In this document: in pieces, positions 43,075 to 52,610 of the stretch
How positions within the stretch are numbered: position 1 is the first letter of the stretch
Layout of the letters: the number at the start of each line of letters is the position of its first letter
Origin: Hyphomicrobiales bacterium
Lineage (GTDB): Bacteria > Pseudomonadota > Alphaproteobacteria > Rhizobiales > Rhizobiaceae
Length of the DNA: 64,000 nt
Assembly: GCA_900472675.1 (NCBI GenBank)
Contig: UCJA01000031.1
Span: forward strand, 1-64,000
Direction of reading: 5' to 3'
Made by a program: the position numbers and the translations under genes
The notes under the pieces: model-generated
Databases searched by the model: none
What the model was told of the DNA's origin: nothing
What the model saw: only the letters and a program-made list of their open reading frames with translations

Positions 43075-44499
43075 ATGCGCAGCGTTTTTTCTTCCTTGAT
43101 TCCGGTACCGGTCGTCGCGGCCATGCTCACCGGCTGCACGAGCCTTCCCACCCTCAATCCGGTCGTGTCGCCCGTTGCGTCGTCCTGGCATGCGACGGTA
43201 CCGCATGGCGGCCGCTCGACGGATCTCATTGCCTGGTGGGCAAGCTTCAAGGATCCTTCGCTGGAAGCATTGTTGCGCCTGGCCGAGCGCGAAAATCCAA
43301 CCGTTCAGGAAGCAGTCGCCAATATCGACAAAGCGCGGGCAACGCTGGACAGCACAAAGGCCGGGCTTTTGCCATCGCTCGACGGCTCTGCATCCGCGAG
43401 CCGTGAGGGTAATAGGGGTAACGACAATAACAGGCTGACCGCCGGGACGACAAAGAGCGGCGGCCTTGATTCCGCCTGGGAACTAGACCTGTTTGGCAAG
43501 ACCAAGCAGCAGGTCCGGGCCGCCCAATCTCGGGCCGATAGCGAGATGTGGTCCTGGCACGACGCCCGCATCTCGATTGCTGCCGAAGTGGCCGACGATT
43601 ACGTCCAGTATCGCGCCTGTCGCGAACTTGAGCGTCTCTATAGGCAAGAGCTTGCGTCGCAGACGGCAACCATCCGTGCCACCGAAAGGTCGGCCCAATC
43701 CGGCTTCACGTCGACAGCCGACCTGGCGCTGACACGGGCAAGCGCTGCCGCCTCGTCGTCAAGCCTGACGGCCCAGCGCGGCGAGTGCGAGATCCTGGTC
43801 AAATCGATCACACAATTGACGGGCGGCGACGAACCGGCAGTCCGCCGCCTGCTCGACCAGGGCAAACGGGGCATTCCCAAACCATCCGCCGCGCGGATCA
43901 CGTCGGTGCCCGCTGAGGTCCTGCGTCAGAGACCCGATGTCAATGCGTTGGAGGCCGAGGTCGCCGCGACAATCTCCGACGTCGGGGCAGCCAAGGCCGA
44001 CCTCTATCCCAGCCTCAGCCTCAGCGGTTCGATCTCGATCAGCCAGTCCACGGTGACCGGCCGCTCGGTGCCATGGTCTTTCGGTCCGGCGCTATCGGTA
44101 CCGCTGCTGGATGGCGGCTCACGACGGGCAGCGGTCCGCAGCGCCGTTGCGGATTACGATATCGCAGTCGCAAGTTACAAGTCCGGCGTGTTGAGCGCCG
44201 TGGCCGAAGTTGAGACGGCTCTCGTCCGTGTCGATACAGCGCTGCGGCGGATTTCCGATGCCAGAACTGCGGCCGACAACTACCAGCGCTATTTCCGCGC
44301 CGTCGACCAGAACTGGGCGTCCGGCGGCGTCAGCATTCTCGACCGCGAAGAAGCCCGTCGATCGGCGCAGTCGGCGGCGATCACCCTCATCGAAATCAGG
44401 CGCGACGCCGTCCAGTACTGGATCGCCCTCTACAAGGCGCTCGGAGGCGGCTGGTCCGCTCCAGTTGTCAGCCTTGCCTCTGCACAGGGACCAAAATAA
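43075..44499 (+). CDS. RND efflux outer-membrane lipoprotein (NodT/OprM family)
   Basis: 474 aa from ATG 43075. A lipoprotein signal ends with lipobox LTGC at residues 18-21. It is a TolC-fold factor, with the paired helical repeats seen in ENPTVQEAVANIDKARATLDSTKAGLLPSLDGS and its second-half counterpart RPDVNALEAEVAATISDVGAAKADLYPSLSLSG (read in parts). First gene of a pump operon: its stop overlaps the start of the adaptor gene (TAATG). Forms the exit duct for the pump. Confidence 0.94.
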   Translation: MRSVFSSLIPVPVVAAMLTGCTSLPTLNPVVSPVASSWHATVPHGGRSTDLIAWWASFKDPSLEALLRLAERENPTVQEAVANIDKARATLDSTKAGLLPSLDGSASASREGNRGNDNNRLTAGTTKSGGLDSAWELDLFGKTKQQVRAAQSRADSEMWSWHDARISIAAEVADDYVQYRACRELERLYRQELASQTATIRATERSAQSGFTSTADLALTRASAAASSSSLTAQRGECEILVKSITQLTGGDEPAVRRLLDQGKRGIPKPSAARITSVPAEVLRQRPDVNALEAEVAATISDVGAAKADLYPSLSLSGSISISQSTVTGRSVPWSFGPALSVPLLDGGSRRAAVRSAVADYDIAVASYKSGVLSAVAEVETALVRVDTALRRISDARTAADNYQRYFRAVDQNWASGGVSILDREEARRSAQSAAITLIEIRRDAVQYWIALYKALGGGWSAPVVSLASAQGPK

Positions 44500-45629
44500 T
44501 GCGCAAAAACAACCGCTTCCTTCCGGCAATGGCGACCGCCTTCGTCGCCTGTCTCGCCTTTGCCCACGTCACCTCGGCTCAGGAAGCCAACCAGGCGACG
44601 GCCGGCGCGGCCGCACTCACCGTCAGCCTGACGAAGCCGGAGATGCTGCAGTGGCCAGTGCTGATCCCCGCAAGCGGTCGGCTTGCCGCATGGCAGGAAG
44701 CCGTCATCTCGGCCGAGACGGGTGGTATGCGCATCATAGCCGTCAAGGCGGATGTCGGGACGGAAGTGAAGAAGGGTGACTTGCTGGTGCAATTTGCCGC
44801 CGAAACCGCGCAGGCCGAGCTGGAGCAACAGCAGGCGAGCGTCGAGCAGGCAAAGGCGGATCTCGATCAGGCGGTTGCAAATGCCGACCGCGCCCGCGGG
44901 CTGACCGGCTCCGGCGCGATCTCCAACCAGCAGACGACGGAGTATCTGATCACCGAGCGCAAGTCGAAGGCAGCCCTTGCGTCGTCAAAGGCTGCTTTGG
45001 CATCCGCGCAGCTGACGCTTGACCGCACCAAGGTCTACGCAATCGACGACGGTGTTATCTCGGAACGGTCCGCCTCGCTTGGCAAGGTGGTGAATGCCGG
45101 CGATGAACTGTTCAAGCTGATCCGCCAGAACCGGGTCGAGTGGCAGGCAGAGCTGCCGGTCAAGCGACTGGCCGATGTCAAGGAAGGCACGAAAGCTATC
45201 ATCCCGACGCCGCTCGGCGATGTGCGCGGCACGGTGAGGCTGGTGTCGCCGACCACATCGACCGCTAGCGGCCGGGTCACGGTCTATGTGGCGCTGCAGC
45301 CCGCGGAAGGAATGCCGCAACCCAAGACCGGCATTCTCGTCAGCGGCAATTTCGAATTCGGCGCGACCGAGGCCCTGACGGTTCCAGCCACAGCTATCAC
45401 GCTGAGAGACGGGTTTTCCTACGTGTTCATTCTCAACGCAACCGATCAGCCGACGGTGACACGAAAGAGGGTCGAGACCGGGCGGCGGCAGGGAGACCGG
45501 GTCGAGGTCATTTCTGGAATTGAAAAGACCGACGAAGTCGTGACCTCCGGCGGTGCGTTCCTCGCGGACGGCTCCGTGGTGCGGGTGGTTGATGCCACTG
45601 CTGTGGCCCGGACGGAGGTGAAGAAGTGA
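44499..45629 (+). CDS. RND efflux periplasmic adaptor (membrane fusion protein)
   Basis: 376 aa with a signal peptide (cleavage near TSAQE). Barrel-sandwich segments ISAETGGMRIIAVKADVGTEVKKGDLLVQF and KTKVYAIDDGVISERSASLGKVVNAGDELFKL, joined by an Ala/Gln-rich coiled-coil hairpin (about 105-185), then beta-barrel and membrane-proximal domains. Links the inner-membrane pump to the outer-membrane duct. Both ends overlap the neighbouring genes, showing translational coupling. Confidence 0.94.
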   Translation: MRKNNRFLPAMATAFVACLAFAHVTSAQEANQATAGAAALTVSLTKPEMLQWPVLIPASGRLAAWQEAVISAETGGMRIIAVKADVGTEVKKGDLLVQFAAETAQAELEQQQASVEQAKADLDQAVANADRARGLTGSGAISNQQTTEYLITERKSKAALASSKAALASAQLTLDRTKVYAIDDGVISERSASLGKVVNAGDELFKLIRQNRVEWQAELPVKRLADVKEGTKAIIPTPLGDVRGTVRLVSPTTSTASGRVTVYVALQPAEGMPQPKTGILVSGNFEFGATEALTVPATAITLRDGFSYVFILNATDQPTVTRKRVETGRRQGDRVEVISGIEKTDEVVTSGGAFLADGSVVRVVDATAVARTEVKK

Positions 45630-48600
45630 ACTTTTCCTCCTGGTCCATCCGCAATCCCGTTCCACCAATCCTGCTGTTCGTCCTGATGACGGGCTGCGGC
45701 CTTTGGGCATTCAACCGTCTCGACATCCAGAACTTTCCCGACATGGATCTTCCGACGATCCAGATCAGTGCGTCTCTTGACGGGGCGGCCGCTTCGCAGC
45801 TTGAAACGGAGGTCGCCCGCAAGATCGAGGACGAACTGACGGGACTGACGCGGCTCGATTCCGTCACCACGACGATCACCGATGGCTCCGTCAGCATCTC
45901 GGTTGCCTTTGAAGTCGGAAAAGACACCCAGGAAGCCTTGGACGAGGTGAAAAGCGCTGTTGACCAGGCGCAGGATGACCTTCCGGAAGAGATGAATGCA
46001 CCGACGGTTTCCAAGCAGTCGCTGAATGCGTCGCCGCTGATCACCTATGTTGTACGCTCCGACCGGCTGGACGATGCGGAACTGTCGTGGTTCATCGACA
46101 ACGACATGTCCAAGGCGCTGATGGCCGTCGAAGGCGTGGGCGAGATCGGCCGCCTGGGTGGGGTGGACCGCGAGGTCCGCGTCGAACTCAACGCCAATTT
46201 GCTCGATGGCCTTGGATTGTCTGCAAACGACGTCAACGGGCAGCTCGATTCGGTGCAGTCCGACCTGTCGGGCGGCAAGGGGCGTATCGGCGGAGAAAGT
46301 CAGTCTGTCAGGACCCTCGCGGCGGCTGCCAGCGTCGAGGAACTCAGCGCCATGCCGATACCGCTTCCGGCCGGGAACTGGGTTCGACTGGACGAGCTCG
46401 GCACGGTGACCGATTCCCACAGCGACATCAGCTCTCTGGCTTATATCAATGGCAAGCCGGTGATCGCTGCGCAGATCAAGCGATCAAAGGGTTATTCGGA
46501 CGTCGCCGTCACGGACAGTATCCGCGAAGCGATGAAGACTTTTGCCGCGGCCCATCCGCAAGTCACGATCGAAGAAGCCTACAATACGATCGTCCCGATC
46601 GAACAGAACTACGAATCCTCCATGCACATGGTCTACGAGGGTGCGGTGATCGCGATCTTCGTGGTCTGGCTGTTCCTGCGCGACTGGCGTGCAACGCTAT
46701 TGGCCGCAGTCGCCTTGCCGCTGTCGATCATCCCGACGTTTCTTGTCATGTATATGCTCGACTACTCGTTGAACACGATCACGCTTTTGGCGCTGTCGCT
46801 GGTGGTCGGCATCCTGGTCGACGATGCTATCGTCGAGATCGAGAATATCGAGCGGCACCTGAATATGGGAAAGAGCCCGTTCGAAGCCGCAATGGAAGCG
46901 GCCGACGAGATCGGTCTCGCAGTGATCGCCACCACATTCACGCTGGTCGCGGTATTCCTGCCGACGGCCTTCATGGGCGGAATTCCCGGCATCATCTTCA
47001 AGCAGTTCGGCATCACGGCCTCGGTCGCCGTGCTTGCCTCACTTCTCGTCGCGCGCCTGGTGACGCCGATGATGGCGGCCTACATGATGAAGCCAAGCGG
47101 CAAGGCACACCAGGACGACGGTCGCCTGATGCGGTCCTACATGTGGGCGGTCAAGGGCGCGCTGCGGCGCCGCTGGATACCGGTGCTGGCAACGGTCGGG
47201 TTCCTGGCCTTTACAGTCCTGCTTCTCAGCCACCTGTCGACCGGGTTCTTCCCGGCATCCGATAGCAGCCAGACCCAGGTCACGATCACGACGCCTCCAA
47301 GCTCGACCATTGAAGCGACGGATGCAACGGCACAAAAGGCATCCGCCCTTGTTGCCGGCGTCGACCATGTCACTTCTGTCTTCCAGGCAACGGGCACGGC
47401 CTCGACGGGCGGCATGAACAGCACGTCGAGTGCCAGCACCAACAGTGCAACACTCGTCGTCAATCTCACGCCGATCGACGACCGTGATGTCAAGCAGGCG
47501 CAGATTGAGGCCGATCTGCGCACGGCGCTGGAAACCCTGCCAGGCGTTCGTGTCGAGATTGGATCCGGCGGCAACGGCACGCAACTGACGTTGACGCTGG
47601 CCGGCGACGATTCCGATTTGCTGGAAAAGGCAGCTGCCAGCCTTGAAGCCGACCTTCGCACACTGCCCGGCATCGGCAATGTGACGTCGTCGGCAGCAAC
47701 CCAATCACCGGAGATCACCATCAGGCCCAATCTCGCAGAGGCAGCATCCTTGGGCGTGACGTCCAAGGCGATTGCCGAGGCCATCCGGGTTGCAACGGCC
47801 GGTGCCTATGATGCTGCCCTGTCGAAGCTCAACCTGCCAGAACGCCAGGTCCCCATCCGGGTCATGCTCGATACCAAGAGCCGGCAGTCGCTGGATGCTT
47901 TGTCGCTCATCCCCGTGGCAGGCAAGGATGGAAACGTCGCTCTCGGCGCCATCGCAGACATATCCCTGGGCTCCAGTCCTAGCCAGATCGACCGGCTCGA
48001 CCGGTCGCGCAACGTCTCGCTCACAGTCGAGCTCAACGGCCGGAGCCTCTCAGAGGTGACGAACGAGGCAGCGCAGCTGGCCGGCTACAAGAACCTGCCG
48101 CAGGGCGTGAAGTTCGTCGAACAGGGAGAGTTGAAGCGCCAGAGCGAACTGTTCAGCAGTTTCGGGTTGGCGATGGCGATCGGCATCTTCTGCGTCTACG
48201 CGGTGCTGGTCCTTCTCTTCCACGATTTCCTGCAGCCGGTGACAATCCTGATGGCCTTGCCGCTGGCGCTCGGCGGCGCGCTCCTGCCACTGGTACTGAC
48301 GGGGACGAGCTTCTCCATGCCCGCGGTGATCGGCCTGCTGCTGCTGATGGGCATCGTCTCGAAAAACTCGATCCTGCTTGTCGAATACGCCATCGAGGCG
48401 CGGCGCGCCGGCATGTCACGCTATGACGCGCTGGTGGATGCCTGCCACAAGCGCGCGCGACCGATCGTGATGACGACGATCGCCATGGCCGGCGGAATGC
48501 TGCCGGCTGCTCTCAGCCTGGTGTCGGGCGATTCCAGTTTCCGCCAGCCGATGGGGATCGTCGTGATCGGCGGCCTGATCACCTCGACCTTCCTCAGTCT

Positions 48601-48694
48601 CCTGGTCATTCCGGTGGTCTTCACATTCCTGGATGACCTGCTGGTCTGGCTGAAAGCGCGATTCCAATCCAGCAAGTCGCATTCAGCGCAGTAG
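45626..48694 (+). CDS. RND-family multidrug/heavy-metabolite efflux permease
   Basis: 1022 aa, starting at GTG 45626, which overlaps the adaptor stop. Standard RND layout of 12 helices with two large periplasmic loops. Proton-relay residues fall in TM4, where LSLVVGILVDDAIVEIENIERH carries the Asp pair, with the partner Lys in GIVSKNSILLVEYAIEARR (TM10). Pore and docking regions resemble the AcrB/MdtB group. Exports amphiphilic compounds in exchange for protons; the substrate is unknown. Confidence 0.95.
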   Translation: MNFSSWSIRNPVPPILLFVLMTGCGLWAFNRLDIQNFPDMDLPTIQISASLDGAAASQLETEVARKIEDELTGLTRLDSVTTTITDGSVSISVAFEVGKDTQEALDEVKSAVDQAQDDLPEEMNAPTVSKQSLNASPLITYVVRSDRLDDAELSWFIDNDMSKALMAVEGVGEIGRLGGVDREVRVELNANLLDGLGLSANDVNGQLDSVQSDLSGGKGRIGGESQSVRTLAAAASVEELSAMPIPLPAGNWVRLDELGTVTDSHSDISSLAYINGKPVIAAQIKRSKGYSDVAVTDSIREAMKTFAAAHPQVTIEEAYNTIVPIEQNYESSMHMVYEGAVIAIFVVWLFLRDWRATLLAAVALPLSIIPTFLVMYMLDYSLNTITLLALSLVVGILVDDAIVEIENIERHLNMGKSPFEAAMEAADEIGLAVIATTFTLVAVFLPTAFMGGIPGIIFKQFGITASVAVLASLLVARLVTPMMAAYMMKPSGKAHQDDGRLMRSYMWAVKGALRRRWIPVLATVGFLAFTVLLLSHLSTGFFPASDSSQTQVTITTPPSSTIEATDATAQKASALVAGVDHVTSVFQATGTASTGGMNSTSSASTNSATLVVNLTPIDDRDVKQAQIEADLRTALETLPGVRVEIGSGGNGTQLTLTLAGDDSDLLEKAAASLEADLRTLPGIGNVTSSAATQSPEITIRPNLAEAASLGVTSKAIAEAIRVATAGAYDAALSKLNLPERQVPIRVMLDTKSRQSLDALSLIPVAGKDGNVALGAIADISLGSSPSQIDRLDRSRNVSLTVELNGRSLSEVTNEAAQLAGYKNLPQGVKFVEQGELKRQSELFSSFGLAMAIGIFCVYAVLVLLFHDFLQPVTILMALPLALGGALLPLVLTGTSFSMPAVIGLLLLMGIVSKNSILLVEYAIEARRAGMSRYDALVDACHKRARPIVMTTIAMAGGMLPAALSLVSGDSSFRQPMGIVVIGGLITSTFLSLLVIPVVFTFLDDLLVWLKARFQSSKSHSAQ

Positions 48695-48709
48695 CTGGCG
48701 GAGAGTCCG

Positions 48710-49918
48710 ATGCAGAACGCAATCTTGCTGCCCGCCATGCGCAGCCTTGGGGGCGTTTGGCTCTCCCGCCTGACACTGACCGTACTTCTTTGCCTTTTGG
48801 TCGGGTGTAGCGTCTCACGCCAGCCTTATTTGGAGGCCGATGCCAGTAAGGCGCAGATAGCAGGGTTTGAAAACGTCCGCTTCCTCTTGGATGGAGAGAT
48901 AAATCCATCGATCAGCAAGCGGCTCAAAACCACGGGGCGGGGCGCCCCTAGAAAATTCCTGGCGATCTCAGGTGGTGGAGCCGGTGGAGCTTTCTCGGTC
49001 GGTGTACTCAAGGCGTGGTCCGAGCGGGGCGATCGCCCGGTTTTCGATCTCGTCAGCGGTGTAAGCACCGGAGCTCTCATCGCACCTTTCGCCTTCCTGG
49101 GGACCAAATACGATGCTGCTCTGGAGCATCTCTACACAAGCGGTGTCGCGGCGGGCTTGCTCGACCGCAAATTCATCGTCCGGGGCCTGTTGGGAGAAAG
49201 CCTGTATTTTCAAAAGCCCCTGAAGGAGATGGTGGAGCAGTATGTAGACAAGCCGCTCCTCGATGAGATTGCAGGCGAATACCGCAAGGGGCGGAACTTG
49301 TTTGTTCTGACGACGAACCTCGACACGCAGCGTGCCGTTCTTTGGGATATGGGCGCGATAGCGAATAGTCCGCAACCGGAAGCGCTCAGCCTTTTCCAGA
49401 ACGTTTTGATCGCATCGGCCAGCATCCCCGGCGTTTTCCCCGCAGTTCAGATCAAAGCTGTGGTCGACGGCAAGCCGATCACCGAGATGCACTCCGATGG
49501 CGGGCCGTCAGCGCAGATCATGACGGTCCCGGAGGCCATATTGTCGGACGTCAATCTGCCTGTTCCTCCCGATGCACACGGTTCCGATATGTATCTTTTG
49601 GTGAACAATGCCCTCATGCCCGAGTTTGCCGTGACACCAAACTCGACGTTGGCCATCAGTACGCGGGCCTACTCTATTCTGGTGAAATCGCAGACCCGTC
49701 AGTCGCTTTATGCGGTTTACGAATATTGTAACCGGGTTGGTATCAGTTTTCATATGGCAACCATCGACGTGACGGTGCCGTACCAGATCAGCGATCCGTT
49801 CAACACGGATTACATGAGAAGTGTCTTCAAGATCGGCTATGAAAAGATGTTGCAAGGCCGGCTATGGCGCGATCGACCGACATTCCCGCGACAACCTATG
49901 CCTGGGCCCTCTGACTGA
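48710..49918 (+). CDS. Patatin-like phospholipase, predicted lipoprotein
   Basis: 402 aa. The N-terminal hydrophobic segment ends with lipobox LLVGC (Cys33), so the protein is probably membrane-anchored on the periplasmic side. The patatin core has the oxyanion loop SGGGAGGAFSVG (GGG at 88-90), nucleophile Ser119 in GVSTG, and catalytic Asp263 in the DGG triplet. All parts for a Ser-Asp acyl hydrolase are present. It starts 15 bases after the RND permease, suggesting co-expression with the pump. Might remodel lipid or release acyl groups; substrate unknown. Confidence 0.88.
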   Translation: MQNAILLPAMRSLGGVWLSRLTLTVLLCLLVGCSVSRQPYLEADASKAQIAGFENVRFLLDGEINPSISKRLKTTGRGAPRKFLAISGGGAGGAFSVGVLKAWSERGDRPVFDLVSGVSTGALIAPFAFLGTKYDAALEHLYTSGVAAGLLDRKFIVRGLLGESLYFQKPLKEMVEQYVDKPLLDEIAGEYRKGRNLFVLTTNLDTQRAVLWDMGAIANSPQPEALSLFQNVLIASASIPGVFPAVQIKAVVDGKPITEMHSDGGPSAQIMTVPEAILSDVNLPVPPDAHGSDMYLLVNNALMPEFAVTPNSTLAISTRAYSILVKSQTRQSLYAVYEYCNRVGISFHMATIDVTVPYQISDPFNTDYMRSVFKIGYEKMLQGRLWRDRPTFPRQPMPGPSD

Positions 49919-50092
49919 CCTTCGATGCCCCTCGTCGGGCAGCAATCTGCAGATCCGGCCTCCGGAGATATTCCAACACGCCGTGAGAAAAGCCTGCTGA
50001 ATTCGTCGGCCGATCAGTGCTAAACTTGCGGGGAATCCGAACATCCGTGCTATCTTCTCCGCAACCATCGAAGGCATTGGCGGGGGAAGCAC

Positions 50093-51562
50093 ATGTCTAT
50101 GCGTCTCGGGCAGGCATACGGCTCTTTGATCGATGACAACGTCTGCAGATGCTGCAGTCCGCAGATGCAGGCCTTGACCCAAATCATGAATGGCGACCTC
50201 TCCCGACGCGGCTTCTTCCTGGGCGCGGCGGCCCTCTTTGCCGGCCTGGGCGGACTGGCGAATCCGACGGAGGTGCGCGCCCAGACGGCCACGCCGAAGG
50301 GTGTCCTGTTCGAGAACGTCCGCATCTTTGACGGGACGGGAACAAGCCTGTCTGCGCCATCCAACGTGCTTGTGGTCGGCAACCTTATCCAGCAGATCGC
50401 CACGACGCCGATCGTGCCCCCGGCCGAGATGAGCGTCACGCGGATCGCCGGTGGTGGGCGCACGCTGATGCCCGGCCTGATCGATGCCCACATGCACATC
50501 ATGTTCGCAACCATCCCGCAGCTGGCGATCCTGACCTCGGATATCGGCTTCATCAACGTTGCCGCCGTCAAGGCCGCCAGCGATACGCTGATGCAAGGCT
50601 TCACCACCATCCGCGATATGGGTGGTCCATGCTTCGGGCTGAAGCGGGGCATTGATGCGGGGCTTGTTCCGGGGCCGCGCATCTGGCCCTCCGGCGCCTT
50701 CATCTCCCAGACCGGCGGGCACGGGGACTTCCGGCTTCCCAACGAACTGCCGGCGCGGCCGGGAGATTTCAGCTTTTCGGAACGCGTCGGCGGCGCGGCG
50801 ATCGCCGACGATCCGGCCGAAGTGAGAAAACGCGCCCGTGAGCAGCTCGCACTGGGCGCCGCCCAGATAAAACTCATGGCCGGAGGCGGCGTCTCCTCGG
50901 TCTACGATCCGCTCGACGTCACCCAGTTCACGCTCGAGGAAATGCAGGCGGCCGTCGGCGCCGCGGAAAACTGGGGAACCTATGCAACCGTCCATGCCTA
51001 CACGCCGAAAGCGGTCCAGCAGGCCCTTTCGGCCGGGGTCCGCTGCATCGAGCACGGTAACCTCCTGGATGACGCGACCGTATCGATGATGGCGGAAAAG
51101 GGCATCTGGTGGTGCCTGCAGCCCTTCCTGGACGACGAGGATGCGACACCATTCCCGGAAGGCTCGGCCAACCGCCGCAAACAGCTGCAGATGTTCTCCG
51201 GCACCGATAACGCCTATGCGCTGGCAAAGAAGCACAAGATCAGGACCGCCTGGGGGTCGGATACGCTCTTCGACGCCAAGGTTGCGAGCCGCCAGGGTGC
51301 GCAGCTGTCGAAGCTGACGAGGTGGTATGCGCCGGGCGAAGTGCTGAAGATGGCAACCGGGGACAATGGCCAGTTGCTGTCGCTGTCGGGCCTGCGAAGC
51401 CCCTACGAAGGCAAGATCGGCGTCGTCCAGGAAGGCGCGCTTGCGGACCTGCTGCTGGTCGATGGCGATCCGGTCGCCGACATCGGCCTGATCGAGGATC
51501 CCACCAGGAATTTTGTCGTCATCATGAAGGATGGCGCCTTCGCCAGGAACCGGCTTGGCTGA
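50093..51562 (+). CDS. Tat-exported metal-dependent amidohydrolase
   Basis: 489 aa; GGGGGAAG precedes ATG 50093. A long N-region with Cys18/20/21 leads to a Tat motif SRRGFFLGAAALFAGLGG at 37-54. The amidohydrolase barrel has metal His133/His135 (DAHMH), carboxylated-Lys candidate in AQIKLMAGGG, further ligands in VHAYT and EHGNLL, and catalytic Asp in WGSDTLF. The C-terminal jelly-roll half reads GALADLLLVDGDPVADI. It belongs to the Xaa-Pro-dipeptidase/imidazolonepropionase-like group that cleaves peptides or amides in the periplasm. Stands alone between the pump and an ABC-2 locus. Confidence 0.88.
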   Translation: MSMRLGQAYGSLIDDNVCRCCSPQMQALTQIMNGDLSRRGFFLGAAALFAGLGGLANPTEVRAQTATPKGVLFENVRIFDGTGTSLSAPSNVLVVGNLIQQIATTPIVPPAEMSVTRIAGGGRTLMPGLIDAHMHIMFATIPQLAILTSDIGFINVAAVKAASDTLMQGFTTIRDMGGPCFGLKRGIDAGLVPGPRIWPSGAFISQTGGHGDFRLPNELPARPGDFSFSERVGGAAIADDPAEVRKRAREQLALGAAQIKLMAGGGVSSVYDPLDVTQFTLEEMQAAVGAAENWGTYATVHAYTPKAVQQALSAGVRCIEHGNLLDDATVSMMAEKGIWWCLQPFLDDEDATPFPEGSANRRKQLQMFSGTDNAYALAKKHKIRTAWGSDTLFDAKVASRQGAQLSKLTRWYAPGEVLKMATGDNGQLLSLSGLRSPYEGKIGVVQEGALADLLLVDGDPVADIGLIEDPTRNFVVIMKDGAFARNRLG

Positions 51563-51629
51563 CAGCGCCGGCCACCACCAGCGCCCTTTGGCGAGGTGGT
51601 CAGGAGGGTTGGCGAGGCAAGCCTCCTGC

Positions 51630-52610
51630 CTACAGCCAGACCGTCATGCCCGGTTCCAGGTCAACGGCGTCCGCAACCGGCTCGACGCGCAGAAGGAAAC
51701 TGTTCAGATCGTGATCGCCGACGGCGCGCGCAGCACGCCAGGTGGCAAACTCTCCAAGCGCCCGCATCTCGGTCACCCGCGCCTCGATCCGGCCGCCCTT
51801 CGCATCGACCAGCGACACGGGCGCCCCGACGGCCAGCGTGCCGAGATGATCCTCGCGCAGCGTGAACGAGAACCAGCGCTCCTGGCCGGCCTCCAGCGTC
51901 AGCACCGGCTGGCCAGGCGAAATGACCTCGCCGGGCAGGGCGACAACCAGCCGGACATTTCCGTCGACCGGCGCGATCAGCCGGGTCTTTGCGAGCTTTG
52001 CCGCAACAAGCGCAGCACTGGCCTCCGCCAGCCCCAGCCGGGCGTCTGCACCGGCCAGTTCCTCCGCCGTGGGACCGGCCGCGCTTCGCTCGTAATTCGC
52101 CCGTTGCAGGATAAGGTTTGCCTCAGCCTTGCGCCGTGCGGTGGAGGCCTCGTCCAGCAGCTGTTGGGACTGGACATTGTTGGCCGTGAGGCTGTTTGCG
52201 CGAACCAGTTGCTGCTGCGCCAGCGCCAGGCTCGACTCGGCGATCTCGACGTTGCGCAGGGCGATGTCGATCGCCTCCTTGCGCACGCCCGCACGGACAT
52301 TGGCACGGTCGGCGCGCGCCTTGGCGACGGAGGCCTCCGCCTCCGCAAACGACGCAGCGAGTGTCGGGCTGTCGAGCACCGCGATCACATCGCCTTTCCG
52401 GACGATCTGCCCGGGCTTTACCAGCACGGTTTCGAGACGCCCCCCGACCTCGGCAGCGACCCTCACTTCCGTCTGCCGGACCATGCCCGGGATCATCGTT
52501 CCAGACGCACCATGGGCGGCATCCTCACGGTAGAGCCCTGTCGCTGCTATGCCGGCAATCGCGAGAAGGCCCAGCGCCCCAATAGCGCGTCGCCGAAATC
52601 TAGTGGTCAT
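51630..52610 (-). CDS. HlyD-family membrane fusion protein
   Basis: 326 aa from ATG 52610 (GGAGGG upstream), overlapping the end of the permease gene by 11 bases. Single N-terminal TM helix (about 9-27), lipoyl-type half-motif VAAEVGGRLETVLVKPGQIVRKGDVIAVLDS, an Ala-rich coiled-coil hairpin (about 85-195) and the returning half-motif LIAPVDGNVRLVVALPGEVISPGQP. Periplasmic adaptor for the fused ABC-2 permease encoded upstream. YhiI/EmrA-like. Last gene of the three-gene locus. Confidence 0.9.
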   Translation of the reverse strand: MTTRFRRRAIGALGLLAIAGIAATGLYREDAAHGASGTMIPGMVRQTEVRVAAEVGGRLETVLVKPGQIVRKGDVIAVLDSPTLAASFAEAEASVAKARADRANVRAGVRKEAIDIALRNVEIAESSLALAQQQLVRANSLTANNVQSQQLLDEASTARRKAEANLILQRANYERSAAGPTAEELAGADARLGLAEASAALVAAKLAKTRLIAPVDGNVRLVVALPGEVISPGQPVLTLEAGQERWFSFTLREDHLGTLAVGAPVSLVDAKGGRIEARVTEMRALGEFATWRAARAVGDHDLNSFLLRVEPVADAVDLEPGMTVWL

